From: Nymphaea colorata | Taxonomy: Eukaryota; Streptophyta; Magnoliopsida; Nymphaeales; Nymphaeaceae | Direction: 5' to 3' | Assembly: GCF_008831285.2 (NCBI RefSeq) | Contig: NC_045151.1 | Coordinates: 12,390,571 to 12,450,570, forward strand | Length of the DNA: 60,000 nucleotides | In this document: piece by piece, positions 1-48,982 of the stretch | Layout: each line of letters starts with the position of its first letter | How positions within the stretch are numbered: the first letter of the stretch is position 1 | Translations under genes and position numbers: made by a program | The notes under the pieces: model-generated | What the model was told of the DNA's origin: nothing | Database searches by the model: none | Seen by the model: the letters and a program-made list of their open reading frames with translations, nothing else

Positions 1-289
1 ATGGTGTTTCTCTGCTTTCTACTTGTAACACATGTTCTGATATGACAAAAGATGGTTTTTCGAGTCTTCCGACTTTAAAAGATTTTATAGATTCTCCAGG
101 TTTGAAGGTGATGGTAGAACCTAAACTGGCCAAACCGTCTGCAATCGGGTTAAATTCTCTTTTGCATGCAAGAGCGGATACTCCTCGAATTGTTTTAAGA
201 GGAAAGTTGCTAACTCTTGATATGGGATCAATTTTTTATCTTTGATTTGCTAATCTCCATTGACCTGACTGACAACTAAAAGGGAATCT

Positions 290-955
290 CTAAAAAATAC
301 AAACTCCTTGCACTTTAAATTTGAAAAGCATTTTGATTCCTTGGATCAAGGCCTCGTATTCTACCATATTATGCATGCAGGAGAAATTCAATTTGAGGGA
401 GTAAGGAATCATTTCCTTTTCTGGTGTAATGAAAAGTATCTCAATGCCTGCCCCAACCGTACTTTTGGATCCGTTAAAATGCATCTCCCAAATTGGCTCT
501 GGTTCGGTCGTTAGAATTTGCTCATCTGAAAAATCATCGTTTGTTCTAATTTCTTCAGATAGAGGAAAATCTGTCAATTGATCTGTGATGGCTTGACCGT
601 TGATTGATTTATGTGACACATATTCCAAATCATATTGCATCAACAAAACCTGCAACTTTGCTATCCTTCCAGTTAGAAATGGTTGCTTAAGGATATATTT
701 AAGTGGATTGAGTTTGGATAAAATTTTAACATCGTAAGACAATAGATAGTGCCTCAATTTTTGACACATGCATACCAAGGCTAAGCAAGTTTTTTTCATG
801 TGGGAGTAATTCTTTTCATACTGCACAAATGTCTTGCTGATGTAATAAATGGCATGTTCTATTCGACATCCTTCTTCATATTGAGCCAAAAAATCCACCA
901 CAGGTTGAATTGTTAACTATGATGTAAAGAAGTAAGGTTTCTCCAGAATTGGGGG
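290..955 (-). pseudogene. gypsy RNase H plus archaeal-type second RNase H fragment
   Basis: The first part carries a retrotransposon RNase H signature: YYISKTFVQYEKNY, then LRHYLLSYDVKIL and LKYILKQPFLTGRIAKLQ. After a linker with GQAITDQLTDFP comes a second RNase H-like stretch, IWEMHFNGSKSTVGAGIEI, followed by MVEYEALIQGI. In intact Tat elements this second domain has the form FDGS...GAGI...EYEAL. Here D is replaced by N in the first motif, so the catalytic aspartate appears lost. The frame is open for about 200 codons but is broken on both sides. In the family the enzyme removes RNA from the RNA-DNA hybrid during reverse transcription. Confidence 0.75.
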
Positions 956-957
956 TT

Positions 958-2026
958 TTAAAATTGGTGGACAAAGAAGACACTTCTTGATCTTTTCGAA
1001 TGAGGCTTGACATTCATGTCCTCATTCAAACTTGACTCCTTTCCACAATAATGGTTGAAGGGTTCACATCTCATGGCAAGATTAGATATAAACCTTCTGA
1101 TTGACTTAATTCTGCCTTGCAAGCTGCGTAGCTCCTTAAGATTTGTTGGCGGTGACATTTCAATGATCGCCTTTGCTTTGGAGGGATCCATCTCAATTTT
1201 CTTTTTGCTATCTATAAATCCCAAAAGTTTACAAGATTCCACACCAAATACACATTTTTTTTTATTCAACCTAAGCTTATATTGCAAGAGTCTGTCAAAA
1301 ACTTGAGAGAGAATGTTGATATGATTTTTCCTTGTTTTTTACTTAATTAATAGATTATCCACATATGCATCCATGATTCGATGGATCTGATCATGAAAAT
1401 AACTACCATAGCCCTTTGCTATGTTGCCCCAGCGTTGTTCAAACCAAATGGCATTACAGTATAGCAAAAAGTACCCTATGGGGTTGTAAATGATGGTCTT
1501 GAATAGCCAGCTTAATTTGGTTATAGCCAGAATATTCATCCATAAAGAAGAACATAGCATGGCCTACGATACTGTCTACCAATAAGTCGATGTTTGGAAG
1601 TGGAAAGTCGTCCTTTGGTGTGGCATTATTCAAATCTCTGAAATCGATGCAGAGTCAAATTTTACCATTTTTCTTTAGAACTACCATGATGTTTGTTAAC
1701 CATTCAAGATAGTCGATTGTTCGGATGAACTCTGCCTTTAGTAGATCTTCTAGGCCTTCCTTAACATGCCCCTCAAGACGAGGGACTAGTTTCCTCAACT
1801 TTTGTTTGATTGACTTGCATTCTAGTTTCAATGGTAGTCGATGCTCTACTAATTTTATATCAAGTCCTGGTATGTCCTTATAAGTCCATGCAAAAGCTTC
1901 TTGATGCTCTTTGAGGAAGTCTATCAACTCTTTTCTTTCTTCTGCTGAGAGACTTGTTTCAATTTGTAAAATCTTTGGATTCTCTTCTGTGCCAATGTTA
2001 ATTTCCTCAATCGGATCATTAATCAA
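958..2026 (-). pseudogene. gypsy reverse transcriptase fragments
   Basis: The N-terminal part (2026-1655) contains EAFAWTYKDIPGLD, a typical stretch before the gypsy RT fingers, then LLKAEFIRTIDYLEWLTNI and VVLKKNGKI. The middle part (1560-1339) covers the region that leads to the YVDD-type box and reads AYVDNLLIK, so the second catalytic aspartate is replaced by N. The C-terminal part (1287-958) has LRLNKKKCVFGV and GFIDSKKKIEMDPSKAKAI, the thumb/connection of gypsy RT. The parts are in different frames separated by stops. The enzyme is certainly dead. Confidence 0.78.
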
Positions 2027-2863
2027 AGGTGACGGTTGATCTTGCTTTCTTATTTGGATGAACTCTGGACATTTTGTCTCAGTGAGTTCTGGATTATCTC
2101 CTTGAAGGCTTTTGATGTTTGATCCTCAGGTGTCATCCTAAAGATTATAAAGAGGTTAGATGAGATTTGAGACATTTTATATGGAAGTAAATTGCATATG
2201 TCATTGCATATTTGAAGGTATTACAAAAAAAAGACACTTGGTCTATTAGAGTACAATGACGACAAAATGACAAAACGATGACTAGATGACAAAATGATAG
2301 TGGATTTATTGATTCATATTTATGGTGAACATCTGCCTTTGGTGGTGCTCTTGACAAAAGGTACTAGCTTGAATTCTTCCTCGGCATCCACTTTTCCATA
2401 ACTTTGACATCCCAAGGCTTGAGTTCCTCGTTGTCGTAATTGGTTTCAAGATTTTATTTTCATATTTGCCAAGGCGAGTGAATGGTTGGTAGCCATGGTG
2501 CATGAGCAGGTCCATCCTTTCTCATTCTGACAGAAATTTTTGAACAATGGATGACTTTTGTAGCTTGTTTCAGACTTCGTATTATTTCTCACCCACATTT
2601 GCTTCTTTGGCTTATGAATGCCAATTTGCAAAGACTTTGAGATATCTCTTCTTCTCTGCAGTCTCGAATACTAGGTACTCGATTGTATATGTTGGTACTG
2701 GAATCATTGGATGCACAAGACGATTTTGCATGTCCTCTGCATAGATCATTATAGTATTCCTGTTGTGAGTCCACTTAACGCACTGATGTAGAGTGGAAAG
2801 AACCGCATTGGTAGCATGGATCTATAATCTGCCAAGCAACAAATTGAAATGATGGTTATATAT

Positions 2864-3091
2864 CTACAACATGAAAAAAACCCGATGATACGTATAAGAG
2901 ATATTCAGATCCAAACATATACATCCTATGCAAGGTTGTCCTGTTCCATCATATCCATGGATGAAAATTGATGGAGTATAGTCGACTTGCCTTATGCCTA
3001 ATGTACAAGCTGTCTGCTGTGGACAAATATTCAGGCTCGCTCCACCATCGATTATAACATGAGAAACTCTGGTACCCCTAGTTTCTACCAC
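2864..3091 (-). pseudogene. gypsy aspartic protease fragment
   Basis: A 75-codon open stretch contains HVIIDGGASLNICP, the retropepsin active-site region; the usual form is DSGAS or DGGAS followed by a hydrophobic stretch. It is followed by a flap-like region (IFIHGYDGTGQPCIGCI). In the family this protease cleaves the Gag-Pol polyprotein. It lies between gag and RT, as expected. The segment from 2030 to 2860 that should link it to RT is out of frame and poorly readable. Confidence 0.65.
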
Positions 3092-3236
3092 TATGTGTAA
3101 GGCATCATTATGTGATGCGCCTCCAATTGGTAGATCTTTATCAAAAAATATGATCGGACCATTTTCATATAGTCAAAAGCTCATTCATTCCACCTATTAG
3201 GGCTAAATCCTTCCTTCTTAACTTGAGGTAAGGGAT

Positions 3237-4517
3237 CTAATTCCTTGAAAATGGATTCCAAAAGTTCATGATCTCATATTTGTGACTTTTGATCGATCTC
3301 TGTCCGACTGTCTTGTTTGCCCGACCCAGTTTGTGCATTGACAGATCCTTTATCATGTTTGGAGAGTAACTCAAAGAAATCGAGGGATGCTTTATCCCTT
3401 TTGTTTGCCACCACGATTTGATGATTTGTTGAAAACCTGACCATTGAAACTGTTCCTTTTCCATGCATAGGAAAAGGGTTTTTGAGGATTTCTGGTTGTT
3501 CATTGACCTCCTTGATGATTTCTTTGTTGACCTCTTTGTCGACCGCATCTTGCACAATATTGGTAGGGGGTTGAAAACTTTAGGGAGAGACAGAGTGCCT
3601 CTTTCAATCAACATGTGCATGACTTCTTCACAACTCTGTTGTAATTGAGTGAATTTTCTATCGTATCCCTATCCAAGATGTTTGTTTTTAGTACCGCTGC
3701 TACTGCTACTAGCTTTGTTTGTTACCCCTTTATTTTTGGGATATTCTTACTTTTTTTTCTTGAAGGTGGCAGCGTTGGTTATGATGTTGGCCAGAGCATT
3801 TTGACTTCTACTATTCTTCTTTGTATCTTCTCTAGCTATTCTTCTTTGTATCTTCTCTAACCCTTACCGGGATGACGGCATCAAAAGCTCCATTTTCAAT
3901 TCCTGCTTCGATGCATTCTACTCTCTTGGTAAGATCAATGAAAGACTTGATTGGAGCATTGAAAATAAGGCTCTTCAGTGGTTGTGTTAAATTGTTGACT
4001 ATCAGTCCCAATGCATGGGATTGGGAGATTGGGTCTCTCATCTTGTTGTAAGAAGACCTCCATCTTTTAATAAAGTCTCTGACCTTCTCACCTGGCCTCT
4101 ATTTCAAATAACATAGTGTGGTGATCGTTGGTGCAGTTTCGACATCGTGGCGAAATTTATAGCATTCTGCAAAGAACATAGCCAAATGTGCCTTTGGGTC
4201 TCCATGGCCATCAAATTTGATAAATTTCTTAGGCAAGTTTTTTATATGCTTGTCATTTTCAAAATTTTCATAGAAATCTTCGCAGGTGAAATTCCTTTTG
4301 TTCTTGGCTTTGAGTTGAACTGCATTCAACTTCCTGAATTTTTGTTTTCCATGATTCTCCCTTCTTCTTTTCTTGGAAGTCTTTGATTCTTCTTCACTAC
4401 TGGATTTTGTCTTAGTGTATTCAGAATTGTCGGAACTACTCGACGAATATTTCTTTGTTTTCTTTCCTTTTTTTTGACCCTCTCTGTCTGGGCTTGTTCT
4501 TCATTGAACATAATCAT
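3237..4517 (-). pseudogene. gypsy gag fragments
   Basis: Three open stretches in gag order. 4517-4326 is a lysine/arginine-rich N-terminal part. 4329-4099 holds FIKFDGHGDPKAHLAMFFAE, a retrotransposon gag core signature (the family pattern is FDGxxDPxxHL). 4041-3832 holds SFIDLTKRVECIEAGIENGAF. 3620-3237 is a polar linker region before the protease. Several frameshifts separate them. Gag forms the particle that packages element RNA. No zinc knuckle was found. Confidence 0.65.
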
Positions 4518-4847
4518 GTATTCCGAAATTTTTTGTATTCTTCAAATTCTGGATCATTTGCTTCTATCCTGAGAGGTGTTTCTAAGGAGGATTCTTCTCC
4601 CTTGTCTCCCATAAAAGTTTGCTCTAACTCCATTTCAATTATTCTCCTTTATTGGCTTCTGGTCTCGATCATAAAGCAGATGTTCACCTTGCAAGAAGAA
4701 AAATTGAAAATGTTAGGATTTGAATTGATGAAAGATCATTTGTACAAGGACAAAATGATAAATTTTGATTGCATATAGAAAGAAAGATGAGATTAACAAG
4801 ACTTGACAAAACTCAACAAACTTGACAAAATTAGATTTGGTTGACCA

Positions 4848-5009
4848 CAATGAACTAGACATGATGATCTAGGACAAAAAGATAGATGGACAGACTTCAT
4901 CCCACCATTTTACATATTCAGTCGAAGACAATGAACTAGACATGATGATCTAAGACAAAAAGATAGATGGACGGACTTCATCTCACCATTTTACATATTC
5001 AGTCGAAGA
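4848..5009. repeat. 81-bp tandem duplication
   Basis: Two adjacent units, 4848-4928 and 4929-5009, differ at only a few positions (for example ctagga versus ctaaga, and gacaga versus gacgga). The right end of each unit (ttcagtcgaagac) is the copia sequence that encodes SVEDRKS just downstream. The duplication therefore arose after the copia fragment was already there. Confidence 0.9.
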
Positions 5010-5696
5010 CAGGAAATCTACTACAAGATTCTGTGTATTTGTGGGAGGCAACCTTATATCGTGGAGAAGCAAAAAAACAAGGTGTAGTGTCAAGATCTAG
5101 TGCAGAATCCGAATACAGAGCTATGACTCAAACTGCAACAGAACTGACTTGGGCAAGATCCATGCTATCTAGCCTAAGTGTGTCGATTCTGCTTCCCATG
5201 AAGATGTATTGTGACAATCGAGCAGCCACATACATTGCAAAAAATCCGGTTTTCCATGAGAGAACGAAACATATTGAAGTGGACTGCCATTACATTCGAG
5301 ATCTCGTTCAAGATGGAGTCATTGCCACTATTCATGTTCCTTCAGAAGATCAAGCTGCAGATATCTTCACCAAAGCTCTCCCTATTGGTGATTTTTCTAG
5401 ATGTTGTAACAAGTTGAGCATGTTTAATATGTATGCTCCAGCTTGAGGGGGAGTGTTGAATTAGAAGAGTTTATGTTTCTAGGTGGCTCTTTGTAATATT
5501 AAAGAGTTACAAGATCTCTTTAATATTTTCTTTATTTCTGTTTAGTGTAATATGTAAATCTCCTTTCTACCCTAATCTCTTTATAATAGAGATTAGGGTT
5601 AGTGAATGAAGTACGTTCCTTTCTCTAGCCTCAAGGCTGCTACTCTCTCTATCTCTCTCTCTCTCCACATCTCACGACAGGGCTCCAAACCTCACA
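5008..5696 (+). mobile_element. 5'-truncated Ty1/copia 3' end with LTR
   Basis: RNase H coding sequence runs into a polypurine tract (cttgagggggag) and then an LTR at 5454-5696 that starts TGTTGAATTAG and ends CTCACA. Everything 5' of the RNase H is missing. The family is the same as copia C (14217-30340): both share MTQTATE/KMTW, PMKMYCDN and QAADIFTKALPIG. No target-site duplication can be tested because the left end is truncated. Confidence 0.85.
5010..5446 (+). pseudogene. copia RNase H C-terminal fragment
   Basis: Readable motifs in order are SAESEYRAMT, MKMYCDNRAATYIAKNP, FHERTKHIEVDCHYIRDL and DQAADIFTKALPIG, ending NMYAPA just before the polypurine tract. These are the RNase H motifs of copia pol. 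A frameshift near 5060 separates it from the preceding RKSTT...FVGGNLISW part, so the frame is broken even within this fragment. No catalytic role remains. Confidence 0.85.
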
Positions 5697-7540
5697 GCTG
5701 TTGATTGGGAATGCATTATCTTGGACATGAATGTAATGTAGTGGAAACTATTCACTTGATAAATTGCATTACTAGAACTACCGGTCATGAAAGGAACGCA
5801 TGTCTCATGCACAAACTGATCATGTGGATGTTACATGAAAATCATATAAAATATGCATGTCACACACACAAGAGAAAACAACGAGCAGAAACTATGTGCA
5901 ACATTGACTTCATAGACTTCGGGCAAATGCCGGGTCATTCACTGGGTTGAGCAAAGTACAGGTTGACCTCTATTGCTTCAGAATAGTCATGTTAGCTCGG
6001 GTGAATTCTGAAGCAGTATGCTCACCAAGGCACAAAACTTAGCCATTTTCAGAAAAACCAAGTGGAAGAAACCTGTCAGATAAACAGCGATATTCAGAGA
6101 GAATTTTATAGGCCTAAGATTGGATAGTAATCAGTACCTTGTCTGTTAGATACATGTAACCTTTCAAAGCTTCTGTCACACAATATAATCAACAACATGT
6201 GCACAATTAAGTTTACAATAAAAAGTGGCTAGGATTTGTACATCCCAGAAAAGACTAAAGTGATCTGTTCATAGAGTGTGACTCAAAAATATTCGAGACA
6301 CAAATCCGTTAGACTAAAGTAAACACCCCTAATATCTTAAAAAGTGGTATAAAAGGAAAGAAAAGTGCAACTTGTAAGCAATATATTCAACATCAAATGT
6401 GGGCCAAAAGGATGTTTATTTAGTTCAGATTCTTTCAGCTATACCTCCATACTGCAGGGTATTCTACAGTACCCTTTCCTTTTTGCCAGCACAAAATCGT
6501 ATGTGAATGGCAAATGCAAGTTCATGTACTTAAAATATAAAAGTAAATGGGTCCAATTGAGAAGAAAAGAATCAATTAAAAGGTTGGGAAAGTTTAATGT
6601 GCTGCTGAGGAATGTACATATTTAGTCCTGCTTTATGAGTTTGCGGGGGGAGCTACCCACAGTATTAAAATGCATTCCTATGCTAAGGCATGAGAACTTT
6701 TACCATTAAACCAATCCAAACTATCAAATTATATAATGACAAACAGAAAAACAGAGATATAAATCTCATCATTGTTCAACAAAATGTCCTTACGAAAGGT
6801 CTATAAACCAGAGCTACAACAAACTCACTAATTGATCAAACAGAAATTTCTCTTGCAAGTACCCCACGAGACCATCAACAACACAATAAAAAGCTCTTAC
6901 AAGAAACATAGTATATTGCTGCTGGAAACAAATACAAAACAGGCTAAAAAGCTTGAACCTACATGGAACAACAGTCCTTAATATATAAAGAAAGACAAGG
7001 AACAATAAAAGGGTACTTAAAGCCCAAGAAAAACCAAAAAAAAAAAAAAACAGCTGAGCAGAAAAAGTTAGAAAAATACAAATAGAAAATAGAAAAAATA
7101 CATATAAAAACCTATGTACACTATATATATTTACATATACAAACCATACATCTAACTAGCAAAATTGCAAAGTCAAGATATATGATGTACATATAAGCAT
7201 AGGAAAATGTACTTACACAAAAAACTCCATATAATTCTAACAAGGTCATGTTTTTCAACAACAACACCATGTCCAGCATTTACAGCAGAATGAGCAACGG
7301 AAGTGCTCATCAGAAAGATTAACATTAAAAAATATATAATTTATGTACAGGTACATGCATGTTACCTCTCCATACTTGTATCTGAAGATTTGAACACCTA
7401 GTGGAAAAGCATTGTTCAAGAGGCACCTATAACTCGTATAAAGAAAATATTGGACTGACATTGTTAGAGTAAAAGCATAAATATCAAATGGGATGAACTT
7501 ATTTCATTCTTTGACATTATATCCATAACTTGATTTTTTG
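5697..7540. other. AT-rich stretch downstream of the host gene, no recognised gene
   Basis: This lies beyond the stop codon of the minus-strand host gene and should include its 3' untranslated region and downstream spacer. It holds poly-A runs (near 7030) and no long open frame with a recognised family. Weak exon-like stretches at 7215-7310 and 7390-7450 on minus are discussed under the findings. Confidence 0.5.
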
Positions 7541-7714
7541 AACAGAAATAATCAAGAAAAAAAATCAACCAGAAGCAGTTGATTTCAATTGAAAAGGGGT
7601 GTATTAATTCTGCTGCTAGAAATTAGATAACAGAAATAATCAAGAAACAAATCAACCAGAATCGGTTGATTCGCATTGAAATGGGGTATATTAATCCTGC
7701 TGCTAGAAATTAGA
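7541..7714. repeat. 88-bp tandem duplication near the host gene 3' end
   Basis: The unit starting aacagaaataatcaag at 7541 recurs at 7629. Both end with ctgctgctagaaattagat. Each unit contains a short inverted repeat, clearest in the second (ATCAACC ... GGTTGAT). It lies about 90 bases past the host stop codon, so it may be in the 3' untranslated region. Confidence 0.85.
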
Positions 7715-7803
7715 TAATTTTACAAAAATGAAAGGTAACATTCTCATGTGAAAAAATTTACTTTGTGGTACATCATGTGTATGTTTAAACATGAAAGGAA
7801 AAT

Positions 7804-44156
<36,353 letters not shown>

Positions 44157-44548
44157 CTGCCAGCAAGAACCAGAAGCTAGAGAAAAGATTTCTGCCATGT
44201 ATGGAGATGCTATGCATTGCTTAAGGCTCGCATGAATTCCCATAGTTGTTTACAAATTTATAAAATAACGAATCACTTATTTAAGAAAAACAAGTATTAG
44301 TAATCTTTTGTGAAAAACAAATGCTTACTATAAAGGAAAGAAGGGGGACCCCTATAGAAATTAAGCTCCTAAAACAACTTAGAAGCTAAGTTAACAAAGC
44401 AAAAGCAAGCTAGGTTTGCTAAAGAAATTAGGAAGCTATATTCCTAAAACAATTAGGAAGCTATATTCCTAAAACAATTAGGAAGCTAGGTTTCCGAAAG
44501 AAATTAGGATGTTAGGTTACTAAAGGAAATAGGAAAGGGGATGGCATT
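44157..44548. other. Host intron with short tandem repeats
   Basis: It includes the branch/acceptor region of the 43887-44156 exon and a 25-bp unit (aattaggaagctatattcct...) repeated at about 44439-44488, with further degenerate copies on both sides (44395-44520). Confidence 0.6.
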
Positions 44549-47500
44549 GTTAGAAATCTGTAATTGATAAGGGGGAAATAGTGTAATTCCTTTCATTTAG
44601 TTATGCTCCTTGGGTGAGCTGATTTGTAAGACTTTGTTATTAAGTAAATTGCTGTTCTAAGCAAGTATTGTAACGCTCGTTCTTTTTTTGTTAAGTCAGG
44701 TTGGACTGGAGCGGGTCCAGACCCGGACCCGGACCCGAACTCCAGGCGTGAAGAGGAGCCCGACGCTAGCTTTCTCCTCCTCTCCATCTCTTCTCCCTTG
44801 CCTTCCGCATAACCTCCCTCTTCTTCGTTCTCTCATCTCTCACCGATCCTTGTGACAAAGAAGCAGGCAGTGGAAGAAGGACAGTGACGACAGAGGTGGA
44901 CGGCGGCGGCGGCGCTCGGGTAAGCCCTCGCGAACCCTCTTTGCTTTCTTCCTCTTCCTTCCTCTTCCTTCTCCTCCTCCCTCCTACGCAGCCTCTCCCC
45001 TCTCCGTCGGCACCCTCTGCCCACGCCCTTTCCCTCTCCCGTGTTGTGCCCCTCTTCCTCTCACACTACCCGCACCCTCCTCCTGCCCACACGCCCTCTA
45101 CTCAAGCTCGCTCCCCATTTTCTGATTGTTTTTCCCTTTTTCCCCAACCGAGCACTCTTCCTCACTGATTATTTCACTATATTATTGTTGTTTGATCGGA
45201 TGTCAGCTTGGGGACGTGTTCTTTCCCCTCATAACAGCGACTAGACTGCGTTGGTGGTGGTGGCATTGAGGGATTTTAGCCGTTTGAGGACCTCTCGAAC
45301 TCGTGAGGTGGCTGCCGGGAGGACTGCAGCAGTTCAGACTCTTTAATTGGGGTGAGCAAGGCCTAATCGAGCCTACATTGTTGTATATTTTTTGTTGGAG
45401 CACGTATAAATATTGTTTGAGCATGGTAGAATTAAGTATTGGTGATTTTACGATGCATGTTAGCGACTTTGCTTTTTGGGGAAAGTTTAGGATTAAGTTA
45501 GAGAAGCGATGATTCATGTCTATAATGATCTTTTAAGCTTGAGGTGTTGATTTTCGAAGCAAGAGGGAAGCATGGTAGAGATTGTGATGTTGTGGTGAAG
45601 GTTTAGAACCGTTTTAACGAGCTTGGGAAATATGCTTCTATTGATGTACATATGCGTTGTATGTTGAGAATCTTAATTGCGGGGAAGATGCCTCAACTAC
45701 GGAAGCAAGGGAGAAACATAGTAGTGATTGGTTCAATCGTAAGCGCGGAGCTTAAATCATTTATTGACAACCTCTAGGAGTTGGGGATTGGCCTATTGGA
45801 GGGCTTTGGGGGTCGACATTACTCGTCGACACCCTCTTGAGGCGATGACATGCCTCAATGATTGTATTTTCATATTTGTATAAATTGGAAAGCAAAACAA
45901 GTAGAGAACTTATCATTTGATTATGTTTGCAGGTACACCGGGCACGTCAAGTAGGCCTTGAGCAACGTGGGTTGTAGTTCAAGGTGTTTAGTGAACACGC
46001 AACAGGAATGGCGGCATTCCAGGCAAATCCCTGCCTGGGGCCAACGTGTGAATGTGTGTTCCTAGGATCGTGGGATCCTAGGATTGCGATGTGACTGAAT
46101 GATTGTTTTGTAAGTGAATGTATGTATGCATGCAAATGATTTGATTCATGATAAAATTTGTTTTGAAAAGCTATTAGAAGCTTGTTTTGAAAATGTTATG
46201 CATTACATGTGCATGCTAGAATTGATAACTGCTTAGGACAGATGAGGTGGGGTATCCAGTCAAGTGTCTCCTCGACCCCAAATCGTGCATTAGAAATCAT
46301 CATAAAATGATAATTGCCAAGGACAGCTACGAGCCAATCACGGATCGAGACTACTCTTCATGGTTCGGCTAAGTTTTGGAAGATGTGACTGATGTGTGTG
46401 ATTGTGAATGTTGTGATTTGTTGCATATGCATTGTCATGGGCAATGATGCAATTGAATGAATTGAAGGGTAGTTGTACTCGTATTGTTATGACGGCTAGC
46501 TAAGACTATTAATGTTATGTATAGCCCTCGTGTGGAGACAATTGAAGGTGTGGGTGCACTTGTGAAGTGATCCAACCTCATGAGCTAGCCAGTCATTTTG
46601 TGAATGGTTTGTCATGTGACAAGTTTTGTTTTGGAAAGAAAAGCTCGTTTTGAAAATTGTTACGCATTTGCATGTGCATGTTAGAATTGATAATTGTTTA
46701 GGACAGATGGGGTGGGGTATCGAGTCGAGTGTCTCCTCGACCCCGATTGTGCATTAAAGAGCATCATAGAATGGTAATTGCATAGGACAGCTACGAGCCA
46801 TCACGGATTGAGACTACTCTCCGGGATTTGGCAAAGTTTTGAAAGACGTAAGTGCTTATGAATATGAATGTTGTGATTTGTTGCATATGCATTGCCGCGG
46901 GCAATGAATGCAAATGAATGAATTGGAGGGTAGTTGTACCCGTACAGTGTGACGGCTAGCTAAGAATGTAATGATATGTATGGCCCTCGTGTGGAGGCAA
47001 TTGGAGGTGTGGGTGCACTCGTGAAGTGTACCAACCTCATGAGCTAGCCAATTATTTTGTGAATGTGCTATTAAAATGATAATAATGAAAGAATAAGAAA
47101 TGAGAGGCCAGTGGGATGTGGCTATGTGTTTGGGAGTTGTCCCGCCTTCGCCACTGGTCTCGCCTGTTTGGAGCACAGGCGGTGCAAGGCCCCAAGGTAC
47201 TGTTGTGTGATGTGCTTGGAGCGTTGGGCTCCCGCCTTCCCAACCTGGGTGTCCTAGGGAAGGCTGAGTATTTGTAATACTCGGTTTATTGCAGGACGGG
47301 TCTGGTCAGGGTCCAGACACAGACCCGAACCCCACACATGCGTAAGGAGACTGACTCCGCCTCTCCTCCCTCGCTTTCCCTTCTCCCTCGTTTCCCCTCT
47401 TCGTCTCTCCCTTACCCATGACTGGAACTCAGCAAAGAAGAAGAAGGCGGCAGCGTTGGCAACGATGGCAGCGGCGGCGACGGCGGCAGCACGCGGGTAA

Positions 47501-48682
47501 GCTCCCTCTTTCGCCCTCTCTGCCTACCTTTCCCTTTCTCTCATGCGCATCCTTCCCTCTCTGCAGCGCTCTCTCCTTCCTCACGCTGTCCCTCTCCTCC
47601 TTGCTCGAGCCCTCCTCCCTTCTTCTCTCGCCTCCTTCTCCCTGCTCGATTTTTCCTCCCCTCAACCTGTTTCTCTCATTTGCCCGAACCCTCTTCCTGT
47701 CGGTTTTTCACTATCGGCAGCCCTCAGTCATGCCCTCTCTCCTTCCCGCCGATTCTCCCTCACTCGGAGTGTCCCTCATCTTCTACGGGACCAATTATTC
47801 ACTGCGGAAGGTCCTCTTTTACCTTCCTTAGGGCTGTTTTTTCTTTTTTTGACTCTCTTGTGGTCTTTGGGTTTGGAATTGCAGCTTGGGGACGTTTTTC
47901 TCCTCATACCAGTGAAGTGAGGGCATTAGTGGTGAAGGCAGCAAGCGATTTTTGGCGGTGGCACTTGACTGAAAACTTGAGGAGGCTGTTGGAGGCGTCA
48001 CAGCAGTTTGAACACTTAGATTGGGGTGAGCAAGGCCTTTTTGAGCTGAGATTATTGAATATTATCTATTAGAGCATGTATAATTATTGTTTGAGCATGT
48101 TAGAGTTTAGAATTGATGATTTGGGACGCATGTTAACGATTTTGTTTTTGGAGAAGTTTAGGATTATGATGGAGAAGTGTTGATTCATGCCTATAATGAT
48201 CATTTAAGCATGATGAGTTGATTTTTGAAGCAATAGGGAAGCATAGTAGAGATTGTGTTCTTAGGGAGCACGTGGCACACGTTTTTTGTGAATGAGTGCA
48301 TCTTGGAGTTAAATAGGGAAAGCATACGTAAGTTGGGTGTGACTATGGAGTTGATGCCTAGACTACAGAAAGCAAATGAGAAATGTGTTGTGAGGGATTG
48401 GGCGAAGCATTGAGTTTTGACATCTGTTGGCACGGCAAGAAGTTGGGAAGTGACCTATTGGAGAGTTTGTAGGTCGACACTACCCGTCGACACCCTCTTA
48501 AGGCGATGACACGTGCCTCAATGATGTTGTTTTGTAGTTGTTTGAATTGTTTGGGTATCTAGTAGGAATCTTATATTTTTTTTATGTCTAGGAACACCGG
48601 GCACGTCCCGTCGACCTTGAGCTACCGGATTCGAAGCTTGAGGCATTTTGAAGAGTTTGTGAGCGCGCCACAGGTATGGCAG

Positions 48683-48969
48683 TGTTAGAATACCGTGTAA
48701 TAGGGAACCGGGTCTGGATATGGACCCGGTACCCATGGGCGCAGGAACCGAGGACGGGCTCAGTTCCCTAGGCAGGTCTCTCTTCCTCCCTCTTTTATTC
48801 TAATCACTTGTTGTAATTGTTGATTAAGTGAATTAAGATTTCTCTCTCCTAGGGTTGCGGTTTTGCCCCTAGGTTAGAGCTTCCCCGTGGTTTTTCACCT
48901 CGTTCTGAGGTTTTCCACGTAAATCCTGTGTTTGTTTTCTTTTCTCTTCTTCCGCTTCGTATTTCTACA
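48683..48969 (+). repeat. Copia D 5' LTR
   Basis: TGTTAG...TCTACA. It keeps both U3 inverted repeats of copia B in changed form: ACCGGGTC/GACCCGGT and GGAACCGAG/CTCAGTTCC (48744-48767). Confidence 0.94.
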
Positions 48970-48982
48970 TGGTATCAGAGCT
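48970..48982 (+). other. Copia D primer-binding site
   Basis: TGGTATCAGAGCT after the 5' LTR, initiator tRNA-Met type. Confidence 0.9.

Larger units (their letters stand above)
1..4720 (-). mobile_element. Decayed Ty3/gypsy retrotransposon, Tat-type (dual RNase H)
   Basis: Reading leftward on the minus strand gives gag, aspartic protease, reverse transcriptase, RNase H and a second RNase H, which is Ty3/gypsy order. The second RNase H after the first is known from the Tat (Ogre/Retand) group. The coding region is cut by many stops and frameshifts. No integrase is seen because the window begins before it would appear. No LTR was recognised at the right edge, and the boundary near 4720 is where gag-like sequence fades. 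The copy is old and inactive. Confidence 0.8.

Noticed and set aside
4848-5009. CRISPR-like or satellite array
   Set aside because: Only two units and no spacers; a plain tandem duplication in plant DNA.
44160-44243. Extending the host exon upstream to an ATG at 44243
   Set aside because: A strong pyrimidine tract and AG end at 44157, and the extra residues do not resemble the family; it is intron.
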